Shown piece by piece: positions 1 to 10,376 of a stretch of DNA of 64,000 nucleotides. The DNA is from Fistulifera solaris (Eukaryota > Bacillariophyta > Bacillariophyceae > Naviculales > Stauroneidaceae). The notes beneath the pieces are model-generated. The model ran no database searches. It was not told the DNA's origin and was given only the letters and a program-made list of their open reading frames with translations. The position numbers and the translations under genes are program-made. The stretch lies in assembly GCA_030295235.1 (NCBI GenBank), contig AP026162.1:1302001-1366000 (forward strand). The letters are read 5' to 3'. The stretch's first letter is position 1. Each line of letters starts with the position of its first letter.

Positions 1-1763
1 ATCAGGCTCTGCTAGCTCATCTTCGAGATCAAAACTTGCTGGCACAGCTTGGGCATTCACAGCAGCAACTGGCGTCGCTACTAGGTCTCGGCGGTGGCGG
101 AGGAGGAGGCAATGGAAATAGTCCAGCTGGTCACGACATCCGCAGTCTCCTAGCCGCGCAGATGCGTCAGCAGCAACAACAACAGCAGATGCAGCAGCAA
201 TTGACAAACGCCGATCTACTTGCCTTGAGTCGATCGGGCATTCCAGGCTTGTCTGGAATCCTTGGTGGAGGTGGATTGCCCGGCGGCGGTATGTCGGGTC
301 TACCCACAGATCTGGAAGGACTCCAGCGATTGGAAGAGCTGGAACGACGCCAGCTTCTCCTAAACGCCTCCGCGCAACACGGTGGCCGTATCCCTTCTCC
401 CATGGTGAACCCGGCCGCTCCGGAGCAAGCACGCAGTCAGCCCCAGGCTAGTCGCGCGGCACGACAACCCGAGCCTATGCTCAGGGCCGATGCCCCTGCA
501 TCAACTGCCTTACCCGGGCGAAAGAAGGACAAAGAACCCGCTGCTGCGGAGGCTCGCGATATGGGAACGAGCGCAACCAGCAAAAGTGAAGTCGAAAAGT
601 CTCCTGGGTCTGTGATTGTACCTTGCCGAGCCAGAGGTATGCCCATGGATCACAATTTTAAGGTACGTCATGAAGTCAGTCCGTTTTCCTTTTTAATACC
701 CAACTCACCTTTTTTCTTGAACATAGACGGCATACTTCGTAATTCCTGAAAATGTGAAGCACGGGGAGGAACTCATTTGTTCTTACTTTGCGTGCCGCAA
801 TGCTGGTATCAAGTTCCGCTTCTGTTCGCACTGCAAGGTCCCTGTCGCCAAGCGAAACTTTCGCAAGCGTCACAAACATGGTGGAGAAATTGTTGCCGGT
901 GAGGATTCTGGTGACGAAGATGAGCCAAAGGAGATTACAAAAGGAATTCCTGAGCAAATTACGGCGAATCATGAAGAATTTGGTGAAGGAGATGCAGTCT
1001 CTTCTCAGAGTGCGGATTCGGATCATGCACACGACGTACCAGATGTCGGAAATAAAGCGATCGAAGATGCGAAGGGTCTTGTTCGCCTTTCAATGCGCAA
1101 TTTCGAAGAATCTAAAAACGCACAGGTTCATGACTTGGTCAAAAGGATATGCACGTCAGCCCAGAACGCAAGCGCCGCTGGTTGTCCCTTTTGACAAAAC
1201 GCCCTTTCACCAAAGATGGCGACTCCATGTCGAATTGGTTGATGGAAGTGCTTGCTGTTAGCGACCTCGAAACTCCTCTAAAACCAGGTTCTTTGGATAT
1301 AAGCACGGGTAACGTTGTCAAGGACAACGATGGCGCACCTGACGATGATGACTTTGCAAGCAGTGGAGATTCGGACGACGAATCTAGTAAGGAGGATCTC
1401 GCACCCGTCGCGGTTGAGAAGAAGCGCAGTGCTGATTTGATTACCAAAAATACTGAGCCAGTGGACGGTGAGAAACCCAAAGCGACCGGCGGTAGTTTTG
1501 CTGAATGGAAAGAAAGAAAGAAACAGAAAAAGCAGGCACTGGTAGAAAGTTCGTCGAATCAGGAAAAGGATGTAAAGCAGGATGCAGATGATTTGGGTGA
1601 AAAAGGATCGAAACCAGACGACAACGCTGTTGAAGGCGATAAGCAAGAAGAAAAATTGCCAGAAGCTCCCCAGACAGAGAAAGTGGCCGAACCGGACGAA
1701 AAAATGGAGGTAGATGTTAGCAATGAAACAGAGCCGGAGAAAGGAGAAGCAAGTGAAATTTAG
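1..1763 (+). CDS. Gln-rich protein with zinc-finger-like core, 5' partial
   Basis: The reading frame is open from base 3, so the start lies left of the window. The N-terminal part is low complexity (Gly run, Gln runs near 170-200). An intron is supported at 663-726 (AAG followed by GTACGT, ending ACATAG, 64 nt). Exon 2 from 727 encodes a conserved-looking block with Cys pairs (CSYFACRN, FCSHCKVP) followed by Arg/Lys/His, suggesting a small zinc-binding domain. The frame then changes from the one used at 727-1140 to the one used at 1146-1763. Adding one A to the A4 run at 1141-1144 restores a continuous frame into the motif PERKRRWLSLLTKRP. A 110-nt intron at 1036-1145 (GTACCA to AAAAG) would also fit. 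The C-terminus is acidic and Lys/Glu-rich. It is probably nuclear, but no function is recognised. Confidence 0.7.
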
Positions 1764-1854
1764 GAAGATTGAGTGCTTAATGTAGGATCATGTCCTTCGA
1801 ACGTTTACATCCTCTCGTTTTATAGAAAATCATAACACAAGTTCACGTTTACTC

Positions 1855-2712
1855 TTATGTGCTGTGCTCAATCCCTGTAACAAAAACGATATCAGATCCG
1901 AGAATAAACGTTTCTGCGGAAGCTGATAGTTCGGCCGCTTGTCCACGCAGCGTTGGACCGAAGCCGTTGTATCCGAGAAATTTGGGGGAAATGGTCAAAC
2001 AGAGAGCGTCGAAGAGCAATGCCGTCCAGAAAGAGGACAGCACAGCAGATCCGCCCTCTATCATCAATGTTCTGATGCCGTACGTATTGTACAGTCGGTA
2101 CAAAACATCACAAAGGTCTAGCGCTCCGTCCGAACTGCATCGGCAAGGAAGAATCTCAGCCGACGAATATTTAGCTTTGGCCGATGAAGCGGACTCGATA
2201 CTGCAGCAGAATATTGGAGACTTGACCGTTGTGAAGTTCCCATTCATGGCTTCTAATCTTGTCAAGTGAGTATCCAAAATGATGGGCCGTGGTTGATTCT
2301 TTTCCTTATCTTCCCACAATCGGTTTGTTAGCCGAGGTCTGTCGACCTCAAACGTCGTCCCTCCCACTAGTATCCCATCATGCATGGACCTCAATGCGTG
2401 TGTCATTTTCAGTGAAACTGGTCCACTAATAGGGTAATTGCTACTTGGCATCGATTGCTCAGCTGTATTCTCTTTTAGAGCAATTTTCCCGTCTAAGCTT
2501 TGCGCATATGTAAGAAGGACAAACGGGCGATCCATCTCTGTTGTTTTGAATTGATCAAAATACGCAGCCTGTCTTCGAGAGATGCTTTCCATAATTTTCG
2601 CTATGGTGTCATCGCCTGCGGTAGATGTTTGTACAATAAGAAATCTTTGCGCAACAAGCACAAACACAACGGTGACACTTCGTAAATACAACCTAATCCG
2701 TCGATCCGCCAT
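1855..2712 (-). CDS. RIB7/RibD-C-type pyrimidine reductase (riboflavin pathway)
   Basis: The predicted 285-residue protein carries the dihydrofolate-reductase-like fold of the RibD C-terminal domain. The hallmark TYAQSLDGKIA is near residue 70, GILVGGTTFEVDRPRL follows, and MIEGGSAVLSSFW lies towards the C-terminus. Family members reduce 2,5-diamino-6-ribosylamino-pyrimidinone 5'-phosphate with NADPH in riboflavin synthesis. No deaminase domain is present, as in fungal RIB7. ATG at 2712 is preferred over an in-frame GTG at 2721. Residues 10-30 are hydrophobic after an Arg-rich start, so the protein may be targeted to an organelle or the ER. It is convergent with the upstream gene, with 91 bp between stop codons. 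Function is inferred from motifs only. Confidence 0.85.
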   Translation of the reverse strand: MADRRIRLYLRSVTVVFVLVAQRFLIVQTSTAGDDTIAKIMESISRRQAAYFDQFKTTEMDRPFVLLTYAQSLDGKIALKENTAEQSMPSSNYPISGPVSLKMTHALRSMHDGILVGGTTFEVDRPRLTNRLWEDKEKNQPRPIILDTHLTRLEAMNGNFTTVKSPIFCCSIESASSAKAKYSSAEILPCRCSSDGALDLCDVLYRLYNTYGIRTLMIEGGSAVLSSFWTALLFDALCLTISPKFLGYNGFGPTLRGQAAELSASAETFILGSDIVFVTGIEHST

Positions 2713-3425
2713 CGAGACCACAATATCAGATAATCATAAGACACAATTGATAAATGCTTGATGGGAAGCTAATTCTTTTTGATTAATGTGGCGAATCAAC
2801 CCTTTGTATCTTCTTCAGTAACTAATAGACTAGAGCCACAGGCCATAGGTGATCGAGCTTATTCTGTTTGTGTTGCGAGAGCGATCGGCATCAATGGCGA
2901 TGATGTTTGAGTCACGGATACTCCTGTCATGGATGCTACTTTACCAGGTAGTACTCCGTATTATACGGAGTAATGATGTAGCGTCCTTTTTCCAAAGACA
3001 GAATTTCAGTCCCGTCAATTTTTTTGTGTCCTTCTTTGGGACGCGCGGATTGCGAAGAAGAAGCGAAGAAGGACTTCTTCACTTTTCGAATCCAGCCAAA
3101 ATTCTGAAGACTGGCGCGAGCCAATCAACAGACAATAGAACCTAAACCTGGTTTCAGATTTCAAGATGATGACTATAGAAAATAATGTACCGATCCAGCC
3201 CGCCTTTTGTCTTTAGTCGTCAATCGTTCGAAAAAAATCGAAGTATAGCAGAAAACTGTACTTAAATGGGGGGAGAAAAAGACTCCCCTTCAAAAGCAGC
3301 TTCAAAAGAGGATGCCACTTTCCTTTTCAACGATCAAATTCCATCTTCATTCGCCTAAAATATACATCCGATCACTTTCATTCATCTTCTATTATCAATC
3401 TATCTTGCCAAGAGACTATTGAAAC
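2713..3425. other. Intergenic, with two short inverted repeats
   Basis: No convincing gene was found. It holds a perfect inverted repeat at 2952-2972 (TACTCCGTA, 3-nt loop, TACGGAGTA), a motif that recurs elsewhere in the window, and a GGGGAG/CTCCCC stem with a 7-nt loop at 3270-3288, upstream of the small ORF at 3426. Short ORFs on both strands at 2849-3145 lack any coding character. Confidence 0.6.
2952..2972. repeat. Perfect inverted repeat TACTCCGTA / TACGGAGTA
   Basis: Nine-base arms separated by TTA. The same 9-mer, in either orientation, is found at 16635, 32007, 34122 and 41049, always outside genes. Confidence 0.8.
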
Positions 3426-3722
3426 ATGCCGCTCTCTCTCTTTCACCAGCATAACCCCAACCTGCTTGTTACGATTCGTCAATCTTTCAGTTCCGAATCA
3501 TCGACGGTGGACGTGCATTCCGGTATAAAAGTTAGACCGGCCAAAGTGTCATCTGATGACTCCGTGTCAAGATCACCAGCAGCTGATACGTCAAGAGAAC
3601 GTTTCGACCCGAGGAACAGCGTCTTTCGATCTATGTCATCTTCAGTGAAGAATGAAGATTCACAGCGAAGCTTTTGGGCCATCCAGCGATGTAACGCGTT
3701 TGACGACGAAGATGACGAATGA
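3426..3722 (+). CDS. Small Ser-rich hypothetical protein
   Basis: A 98-codon ORF begins with an ATG in a favourable context (AAACATGCC) and encodes a serine-rich, acidic-tailed protein ending in CNAFDDEDDE. The Ser/Asp clusters are typical of small disordered diatom proteins. A 112-codon ORF on the opposite strand (3479-3817) overlaps it; the plus-strand reading is preferred for its start context and composition. No family is recognised and it could be non-coding. Confidence 0.4.
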   Translation: MPLSLFHQHNPNLLVTIRQSFSSESSTVDVHSGIKVRPAKVSSDDSVSRSPAADTSRERFDPRNSVFRSMSSSVKNEDSQRSFWAIQRCNAFDDEDDE

Positions 3723-4649
3723 ATAGCTTGTTCATACAATCTTGCCTCTGTCTCATTATTTCCGGAAGCCCGACAAGTAGCGACAAATGCCTCGCTGGGT
3801 ATAACCACAACACCCACACTACCTCCTTTCTACTGTATACTTGCTCTTCCGAAGTTTCTGAACCGATGCTGCCGTCGGGCTGCAGTGTAAATACCACGGT
3901 TATTACCAAAATCGTACAATTGCTTCAATTATTCTTAATCACTTTATTATTTTATTCCGTTTAGTCAACACGCTATCAAACTCTATATTCTATTTTATGG
4001 TCTTGCTTCATAATCCAATCAGCTATTTTCATGTTTTACAATAGGGACGTGTCATCATAATCTCTGGGGTTCATGAAAACATTGCTCGAGGCACATTAAA
4101 CCACCTTGATTCATTCAAGTCTAAGCGAATTTCAGATAACGGCTTCTCTTTTTCAAATGGTAGACTAGTGCACGTATCTCCATACCAGGTCAACTACAAA
4201 AGATACCGGTAACTCGTTTAAACGGAGTAAGCCATCATTCGGAGTAGACAGTAGACATTGTTCTAGGTATGCGGAGTAGCTGCAGAAAGCGTTTTGAGGT
4301 GCACGCTAAAGGCGCTTCCAAATCAATCTATCGCTGATCTACTCCCGATTGGAGTTCAGATTGACGAACCTACGACAAGCCAGCTTCCATGTTGCATTTC
4401 AATTCTTCCGCTCCCGATCTCGACCTCTCCTGAAAGGCGACTCAACCAAAACAACGCAGCATATCAACCTAATAGATCAACATAGCCCCCCGTCTCAAAA
4501 ATTGAAATCGCCACCGTCCAGTGAATTGTTATTAGGTGTACGGACTATCGGAGCTTCTCAGAATGACGGCACACATGGGCGGTATCGAACGCCATCAGCG
4601 TTTCCCCACCCAAAAAAATCCATTACTTGACTCCACAGAAGGGTTAAAC
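3723..4649. other. Intergenic, no gene seen
   Basis: AT-rich spacer with only short overlapping ORFs. Partial copies of the CGGAGTA motif occur near 4222 and 4240, and a TACCGGTA palindrome at 4204-4211. Nothing else is supported. Confidence 0.5.
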
Positions 4650-5867
4650 TCAGTAAACCGTCGATTGAGAACTATTTTTCGTGTCACTCTTGCGGCTGTA
4701 TCGTCCTCCTTTTACTTCTTTGAGGCGCTCCCGAAGTGCTTCCGTCCCTCCCCCGAACTGTTCCCAATAGCGCAACACGGTCGGCCCTGGAATTTCACCC
4801 TGCTCCTCGACGTTCCATATACACTGGAACGTGACGTCGGGATTCACCATGTGAAGTGTGCGCTCGCGAGGTTTCCCCAGTGGATTGTGTATGTAACGGA
4901 CTCCTTTGTATTCAAAATCTTTGGGGCGATGCGAGTGACCGAATATGTGCACATGCCGAGAAAAATGCCCGCCCATCGAACGGAGTTGGTCGTCCAACTT
5001 TTGGGAGCCGGCTACCTTCGCAAACTTTGCACTCATTTCTCCTGCTCCGTGATTCAGCCAAGTCATTGAAAAATCATTCTCATCCGCTTCTAAATCATTC
5101 CAGTCAGGTAGACATTGCTTATTCGGCAGAAAGTGCGAGACGGTCAACAAAGCGTGGTCGCGATGTAGTGCTGAATGGGAACTCAAGATGTCCGACAGTA
5201 TTGGGGTATTGTATGTCTCGTGAAAATATTCAACGAGCCCTTTGGGTATTCTCTTGTTGGGTTTCGACATGGGTGGGAAATCGTGCGGTGACCATCTACA
5301 TCGTATAAAATCGACCCACGGAAAGGCGCCAAAATCCTTACAAAGCTCTTCATTGAAGGACAAAGTACCATCGTACCATGACTGAAGAGGTACAACCCAG
5401 AGAGGATTCTTCCCATCGAGAAAAAGTGGGTCGACATGCACTCCATGCATCCGACAAGTCCGTTCCACTCGGTAGAGCTTATCAAATGATGACTCAAATT
5501 TGTCATGCCTCCCAATCCAAGCCTCGTGGTTTCCCGGAAGAAAGAATATCTGACACGTTTGACGCATGAGTCGAAGCGACTCTTGCAATCGTCTCGATTC
5601 GTGTGAAATATCACCGGCGACAATTAATAAATCATCTTGACAAAGGTCTGACGCCGCAACGTTCCGTCGAAGCCATTCCATATTTTCCACATGATCTGTG
5701 TGTAAATCGGATAAGCAAAAGACTCGTTTTATGCCGTGAATTGTTTTGTAAGAAGTCGAAGTTCGCGTGGAGATGATGTCCGTTAGCGCTTGCCCTTTCA
5801 AAGCAATTGCTAGCAGAATGCACACACAATGAGCTGCGGCAACAGGAAATCTTCTAATAATCGTCAT
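4650..5867 (-). CDS. Calcineurin-like metallophosphoesterase, secretory
   Basis: A 405-residue protein starts with a hydrophobic signal-like segment (about residues 6-28). The dinuclear-metal phosphoesterase motifs appear in order: DLH (54-56), GDISH (85-89), GNHE (112-115) and GHSH (310-313). Two further His-rich segments (HSALHRDHALLTVSHF and HFSRHVHIF) supply likely metal ligands. The substrate cannot be told from sequence, since family members act on proteins, nucleotides or sugar phosphates. ATG at 5867 is the first in frame. It is divergent from the gene at 6481, and the shared 613-bp spacer contains an 11-copy repeat array. The frame is uninterrupted and no intron is needed. Confidence 0.88.
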   Translation of the reverse strand: MTIIRRFPVAAAHCVCILLAIALKGQALTDIISTRTSTSYKTIHGIKRVFCLSDLHTDHVENMEWLRRNVAASDLCQDDLLIVAGDISHESRRLQESLRLMRQTCQIFFLPGNHEAWIGRHDKFESSFDKLYRVERTCRMHGVHVDPLFLDGKNPLWVVPLQSWYDGTLSFNEELCKDFGAFPWVDFIRCRWSPHDFPPMSKPNKRIPKGLVEYFHETYNTPILSDILSSHSALHRDHALLTVSHFLPNKQCLPDWNDLEADENDFSMTWLNHGAGEMSAKFAKVAGSQKLDDQLRSMGGHFSRHVHIFGHSHRPKDFEYKGVRYIHNPLGKPRERTLHMVNPDVTFQCIWNVEEQGEIPGPTVLRYWEQFGGGTEALRERLKEVKGGRYSRKSDTKNSSQSTVY

Positions 5868-6012
5868 GATGCTCTTTTATTTGCAGCAAATTGGTTTCTT
5901 TCTTTCTTGCGTAATCTGCTACCACGTGTGCGTTCGCCATGGTCGATCACGTTGCGAGTGTGAATTCTTTCGAAATTGCTCCCCGTCATTTTCGCACGTG
6001 TCCAGATCACGT

Positions 6013-6372
6013 GTCCAGAAAATGTGGGAACGTGGTATTTTAACGTCTCCAGAAAATGTGTGGGTGCGGTGCTTTGACGTCTCCAGAAAATGTGGGGGTG
6101 CTGTGTTTTCACTTACCCAGAAAATGTGGGTGAGGGGAATCTCACGTATCCAGAAAATGTGGGCGAGCCATGTTTCACGTATCCAGAAAATGTGGGCGAG
6201 CTGTGTTTTCACGTACCCAGAAAATATGGGTGATGGAAATCTCACATCTCCAGAAAATGTGTGTGAGTGGAATCTCACGTGTCCAGAAAATGTGGGGGTG
6301 CCATCGAAGAGCTATTTCACGTCTCCAGAAAATGTGGTGGTGCCATGCTTCGCGTCTCCAGAAAATGTGGGG
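6013..6372. repeat. 33-34-bp tandem array with CCAGAAAATGTGG core
   Basis: Eleven copies of CCAGAAAATGTG (one has AATATG) start at about 6015, 6049, 6082, 6117, 6150, 6183, 6217, 6250, 6283, 6325 and 6358. The spacing is 33-35 bp except one step of 42. Each core is usually preceded by ACGT(C/A)TC or a close variant. ORFs run through the array, but a repeat length that is not a multiple of three rotates the frame, so it is not coding. It lies in the divergent spacer between the genes at 5867 and 6481. Confidence 0.92.
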
Positions 6373-6480
6373 GTGGGGTGTGGGGTGTTTTCACTGAAAA
6401 AATACGCAGAAGTAAAAGTTGATCATTGTTAGGAGGAAGGCGTCTAAACTTCTTATATTTCATCAACAATAATTCGTATA

Positions 6481-7385
6481 ATGGTTGGTTCATTTATTTT
6501 CATAATACCCTGCCGTTCGCTCGACCCAGACAAGGTGAAGCATGCTTTAGCAAGTTACAAGAATCATTGTGAATCGACTGATGAAAGAACTCGAATTGCG
6601 AATGACGTGATAGTGCTCAGGATTTCTCGGTCCCGATTTCTTTGGCGTTTTCTCGCTCCGTTCTTTCTATGCGCCAACAGAGGACGAGCGCACCGTGCTG
6701 CCGTGTGGTTACTCCAACACTGTGAACCAGGTAGAGTCCCCTACCATCGTGCCCAACGTCGGGGGCACAGAAGGACTTTCCCCGAGAGCCATGGGCACAG
6801 AAACGCTCTTTAAGGAATCGCCGAGACGACCATTCGCCCCAGCACTTTCTTTGGCTTGAACCTTCGTCTCATATGCAACACGAAGATTCTTTCACAGGAC
6901 GTTTAATTGCATGGGAACACAAGCTGATTCGCGCCCAATCGTTAACGGGATACATTGCTACTTTAGGAGGAGGTTTCTTTCTCTGTCATCATTTTCAAAC
7001 AGCCATCGCATTAGCCCAACAGCAGCAACAATTAGCTCTCTTTTTGAACGATTATGGCATGTACTATCGATGCATGGTCAATACTGCCTATAACTTTGTT
7101 TATGCTGGAAAGTTTCAAATGGCACGTCAATTGATTCAGTATGTTTGGACGCAGGCAAAGTTATTGACGCCGGCGGATCCCGTACTCGAAAAGATGTGTT
7201 CAAGCGCTATGCTGTTCTGTAAGCGCGTCCGGAAGGCCTCCAATCGTTTGCGCGCTTCTCGTGTTTCCACGACGATCGACGACTTTGCCCGAATACGCGT
7301 CTTTGATGATCAGTCGCACGATCGCGACCTTCATAAGCCCTTTAATGGAGACTTTCGCCATGTGAATAACTACTTGATTACTTAG
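6481..7385 (+). CDS. Conserved hypothetical protein, split frames
   Basis: Three successive frames look coding. ATG 6481 opens a segment containing SLDPDKVKHALASYKNHCE. From about 6614 a second frame carries FYAPTEDERTVLPCGYSN. From about 6771-6843 a third frame continues to the stop at 7385 through FTGRLIAWEHKLIRAQSLTG, a Gln-rich stretch and a helical C-terminus that resembles TPR-like repeats. Either introns (for example 6607-6682, and a donor CAG/GTAGAG at 6731 with acceptors at 6770, 6800 or 6842) or single-base errors near 6617 and in the C4 run at 6837 would join them. No family is recognised with confidence. Confidence 0.6.
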
Positions 7386-7434
7386 TAGCATGGACCACTA
7401 AAATAGAGCTGAAATCGATTATAAAGGTTTCTTT

Positions 7435-9699
7435 TTACTTCTTACTAGTCTGGGGTTTCGAAGCAATATTCTCTTTTGTGGTTTCTTCAGAAGGTGTCGA
7501 TGCAGCACTGGATTTTATATTACCCGCAGCTGTCCCTGACAAGTCACCATTTGCCATAATCTCCCTCAGCAGCATCTTTGTTTCCGCCAGCAAACGCTGT
7601 CTATCGCTGTTTCGCATCTCTGTGCTTGCTGCAAGGTATGCCTCTTTCGCCGCGAGCTGCCTTTCCAGTCGAGACAAATTGTCACGCATCTTCACTATGT
7701 GCTCCTTCGCGCGTTCGTTGTACTTGAACATACCGAAGAAGAGATCGAAAGAATCACCGGCTGTAACGTCAGCAACATCACAGAGCGCAGCATATTCTTT
7801 TGAAACTACCGGGGAGGGGGGAAGCAGTTGCTTGTCGGCAAGCAGTCGACCGGTTAGGTGAGTTACAAACTCGGCATTCGCAATCGACTCGTCGTGCTGC
7901 TCCGCACTCATCTCCACCAGTTGGCACCGGGCTTCTGAAAAGATTTTGAGATATCGTTCGAAACGGGGAACATCGGAAATGCGAATCTTATCGTACACCA
8001 TCGGGCGACCATCCCATGAGTAGGACGAATACGGATTATCTTCCGTGGAAGCAACTGCTGCGATCATCGGATGCGTCGTGACCACGTCGATGTCAGGATA
8101 GTTTCCAAACTGACGCAACATAACTGATTTGGGATGACTATTGAGAACACAGGTGTCCACGATTAGTTTGCCTCTTAGCGTTTCTGGCGGGAAGTGCTGA
8201 ATGGATTCTTCAAAATCAAGGAGCGGTACCGCAAACACAATAATATCAGCCTCTGAAACGAATTTGGACGATTCATAGCTCGGATAGTAATCCACCCCTA
8301 ACTTCTGAGCTTCTTTCGACTAATTCGGAAAAGAGACGTTAGCTAACAAGAAAATGCATGCGTGCTTTCTTCCAGTGAGGAAACTCACCCGATCCTCTTT
8401 GTCAAGACAAACGACATGATGCTTGGCAACCATTCGTTTGGCCAAAGACTGCCCCAGAGAACCGAAACCCACAATACCGATTCTAAGAGATTGTTGTTCT
8501 TCTTGATCACTGGACAGAGAAAACAACTCTGGGTTCTTCTTCATGTCCAGAGCCATGTGCTTCATTCGATCGGCAGCCTCTTTCACTGGCCCCACTAGTC
8601 TAGACTTTCTCGGAAAGGATCCCAGGATTCGCATGAAATCCGCCTGTTCTCGCAAATGTGCCAAAGCATTCTGGGTATTTTCATCCAACTCGTTCGCCAA
8701 AAAATCCAAATAGAAGCAGTAACGGAAACGCGGAAGGTCGGCTTTGTTTCGTGCCTTTCGCCCAAGTTGTTGGCTTTTAAACTTGAGGAAATTAAGCAAA
8801 GACGCCGACGTAGGGCGACTCTCAATTTTCGAAAAATCGATATCACGCAATGAGAAGCAAGCGAGGGCTTTGTAAAGAGCACCTGCTGTATTGGGAAGAG
8901 TGAAGACGACAGATGTCTTGGCCGGAATGTTTTTCGTAATGTACGCGCCGACACCTTGTCGTCCCAATAGTAGGAAGCGAGTAAAATTAGTGTCATCGTC
9001 TTCGATACCTTCATTCAAGCAATTCATGCCGTATATTTTTCCAGCCAATGCTGACGCAATAGCAGCCGTGTTTTCCGGAGTGCATTTATCTGGCAGTTGT
9101 CCTCCGTCAGCAATCATTTTTGCACTTCCGGCAGTATCATAGGTTGGTATCGGTGTAATTCCCAGGCCACGTAGAAAGTTATCACATTGCGCGAGCGCTT
9201 GTGGATGTGAAATAGCGTACTTAATATCTTCTCGTTTGACTCCTTCTTTCGCAAGGAGGCAGTGCTTGACTCTGAACTCATGCTCGGCAACAATAGTGAG
9301 ATCATACCGCAGCATGAGATCGTAGTTCTCGTGAATACTCCCTCCTAGCGAATTTTCCACCGGAAGACACGCATAATCGCATTCCATAGAAGCTACCGCT
9401 TGGAAGCAATCTTCGAAGGACGGACGACCGATCGCCACCACATTCTGACCGAGCAACTCTTTGGTCGACGCATCGGAATACGCGCCCGGGACACCCTGAT
9501 AACACACTCGCAACGCCCTTCCCGTTTTATCGGCTCCGCCACCTATGCCGGCCTCCGAAGCCGTCAGAAAATCTTGTATTCTAGCATTCACGAGTGGTGT
9601 GGAAAGCAATCCTTTTTTGTCGATCGTTTGCAATAGCTTGGGCGATGCTTGAATCAGCAGAGGCAGCGCCAGCACGAGAAACTTCAGCAGCTTTCCCAT
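7435..9699 (-). CDS. Prephenate dehydratase-ACT-prephenate/arogenate dehydrogenase fusion
   Basis: Spliced as complement(7435-8319, 8389-9699) with a 69-nt intron (GTGAGT to TTAG, phase 0), giving about 731 residues. The N-terminal half is a PheA-type dehydratase: VCYQGVPGAYSDAS, SFEDCFQAV, ENSLGGSI and the catalytic TNFTRFLLLG. An ACT domain follows with the ESRP phenylalanine-binding motif. The C-terminal half is TyrA-like, with the Rossmann loop GIVGFGSLGQSL near residue 430 and VVTTHPMIA. One polypeptide would thus make both the phenylalanine and tyrosine branch intermediates of aromatic amino acid synthesis. ATG 9699 begins a hydrophobic leader (MGKLLKFLVLALPLLIQAS), consistent with plastid targeting through the ER, though without the usual Phe. 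An upstream in-frame TTG at 9732 is not used. Confidence 0.93.
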
Positions 9700-9885
9700 T
9701 TCCGAAGTCGAACAGAAATACCTCGATGTCAAATTGTGAATCTAGTGGCGTTGCACTGAATTGAGGTGACTTTATTGATGTTTATGATGATGTGAATGCA
9801 GTCAATGCTTTATTATTTACGCCGTGCGTGCGCGTCTCGCCGTGCGATGATGGTGGTGTTTTCATGCGGGACTTCTTCTCTTGGG

Positions 9886-10271
9886 TCATGAGCATGGGTT
9901 CGAATTTTGTGTACCGGTACGACTAGTGATGACGACTGGATGACGATGGCCCTTGCGAAGAACTATAGCTTTTGAAGTACGAAAGATAGGTTCGCGTGTT
10001 CGCTTCGTCTGTTGCGGTCTCACGTTGCCAAACAGCCGATCCGCTTCATCAACACCATTGCATCTGCTGCGTTTTGAAGGACCATAAAAAGGATTGTCGA
10101 CCATGATCTCTTCCATTTTACGTAAAGCGGCTCGTCCCGTCTCCGCTTCGTTCACCAGAACAGGTAAGGCACACGGATCGTTGTGCTGTGTTTGCTTCAC
10201 CCCTGAGAAATACCTTAGGTTGTTGGTGACGTAGGATGAAGTACCGCAGCTACACAAAAGATGCGGGGCAT
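9886..10271 (-). CDS. Small hypothetical protein with Cys motif
   Basis: The frame 9886-10257 reads well (VLVNEAETGRAALRKMEEI, PFYGPSKRSR) but has no upstream ATG of its own. The nearest ATG at 10271 is in another phase and joins if the A4 run at 10256-10259 (T4 on the coding strand) has lost one base, giving an N-terminus MPRIFLCSCGTSSYV. The basic C-terminus suggests nucleic-acid or ribosome contact, but no family is recognised. The fallback is an internal ATG at 10116 (76 residues). It is divergent from the gene at 10377 with a 105-bp shared promoter. Confidence 0.45.
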
Positions 10272-10376
10272 CCGTATTACGATGCTCGCAACCTTTCGAC
10301 TTGTAAAATTCGATTTCAGAACAAATTTACTCACGCGTATTCGGTTGCAGCCGTATGTGCTTTCTCTTCGAATTCC

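Noticed and set aside
1036-1145. 110-nt intron in the first gene
   Set aside because: Splice signals fit, but adding one A at 1141-1144 keeps the conserved-looking SKNAQVHDLV segment and matches the pattern of homopolymer errors in the window. Not fully excluded.
4536-5069. 177-codon plus-strand ORF
   Set aside because: Antisense to the metallophosphoesterase, whose motifs are unambiguous.
6013-6372. Regular spacing reminiscent of a CRISPR array
   Set aside because: The window is eukaryotic, the repeat core is only 13 bp, spacers are related to one another and there are no cas genes.
5866-6432. 188-codon ORF across the 33-34-bp repeats
   Set aside because: The peptide changes phase with each repeat and has no constant unit; openness follows from the repeat composition.
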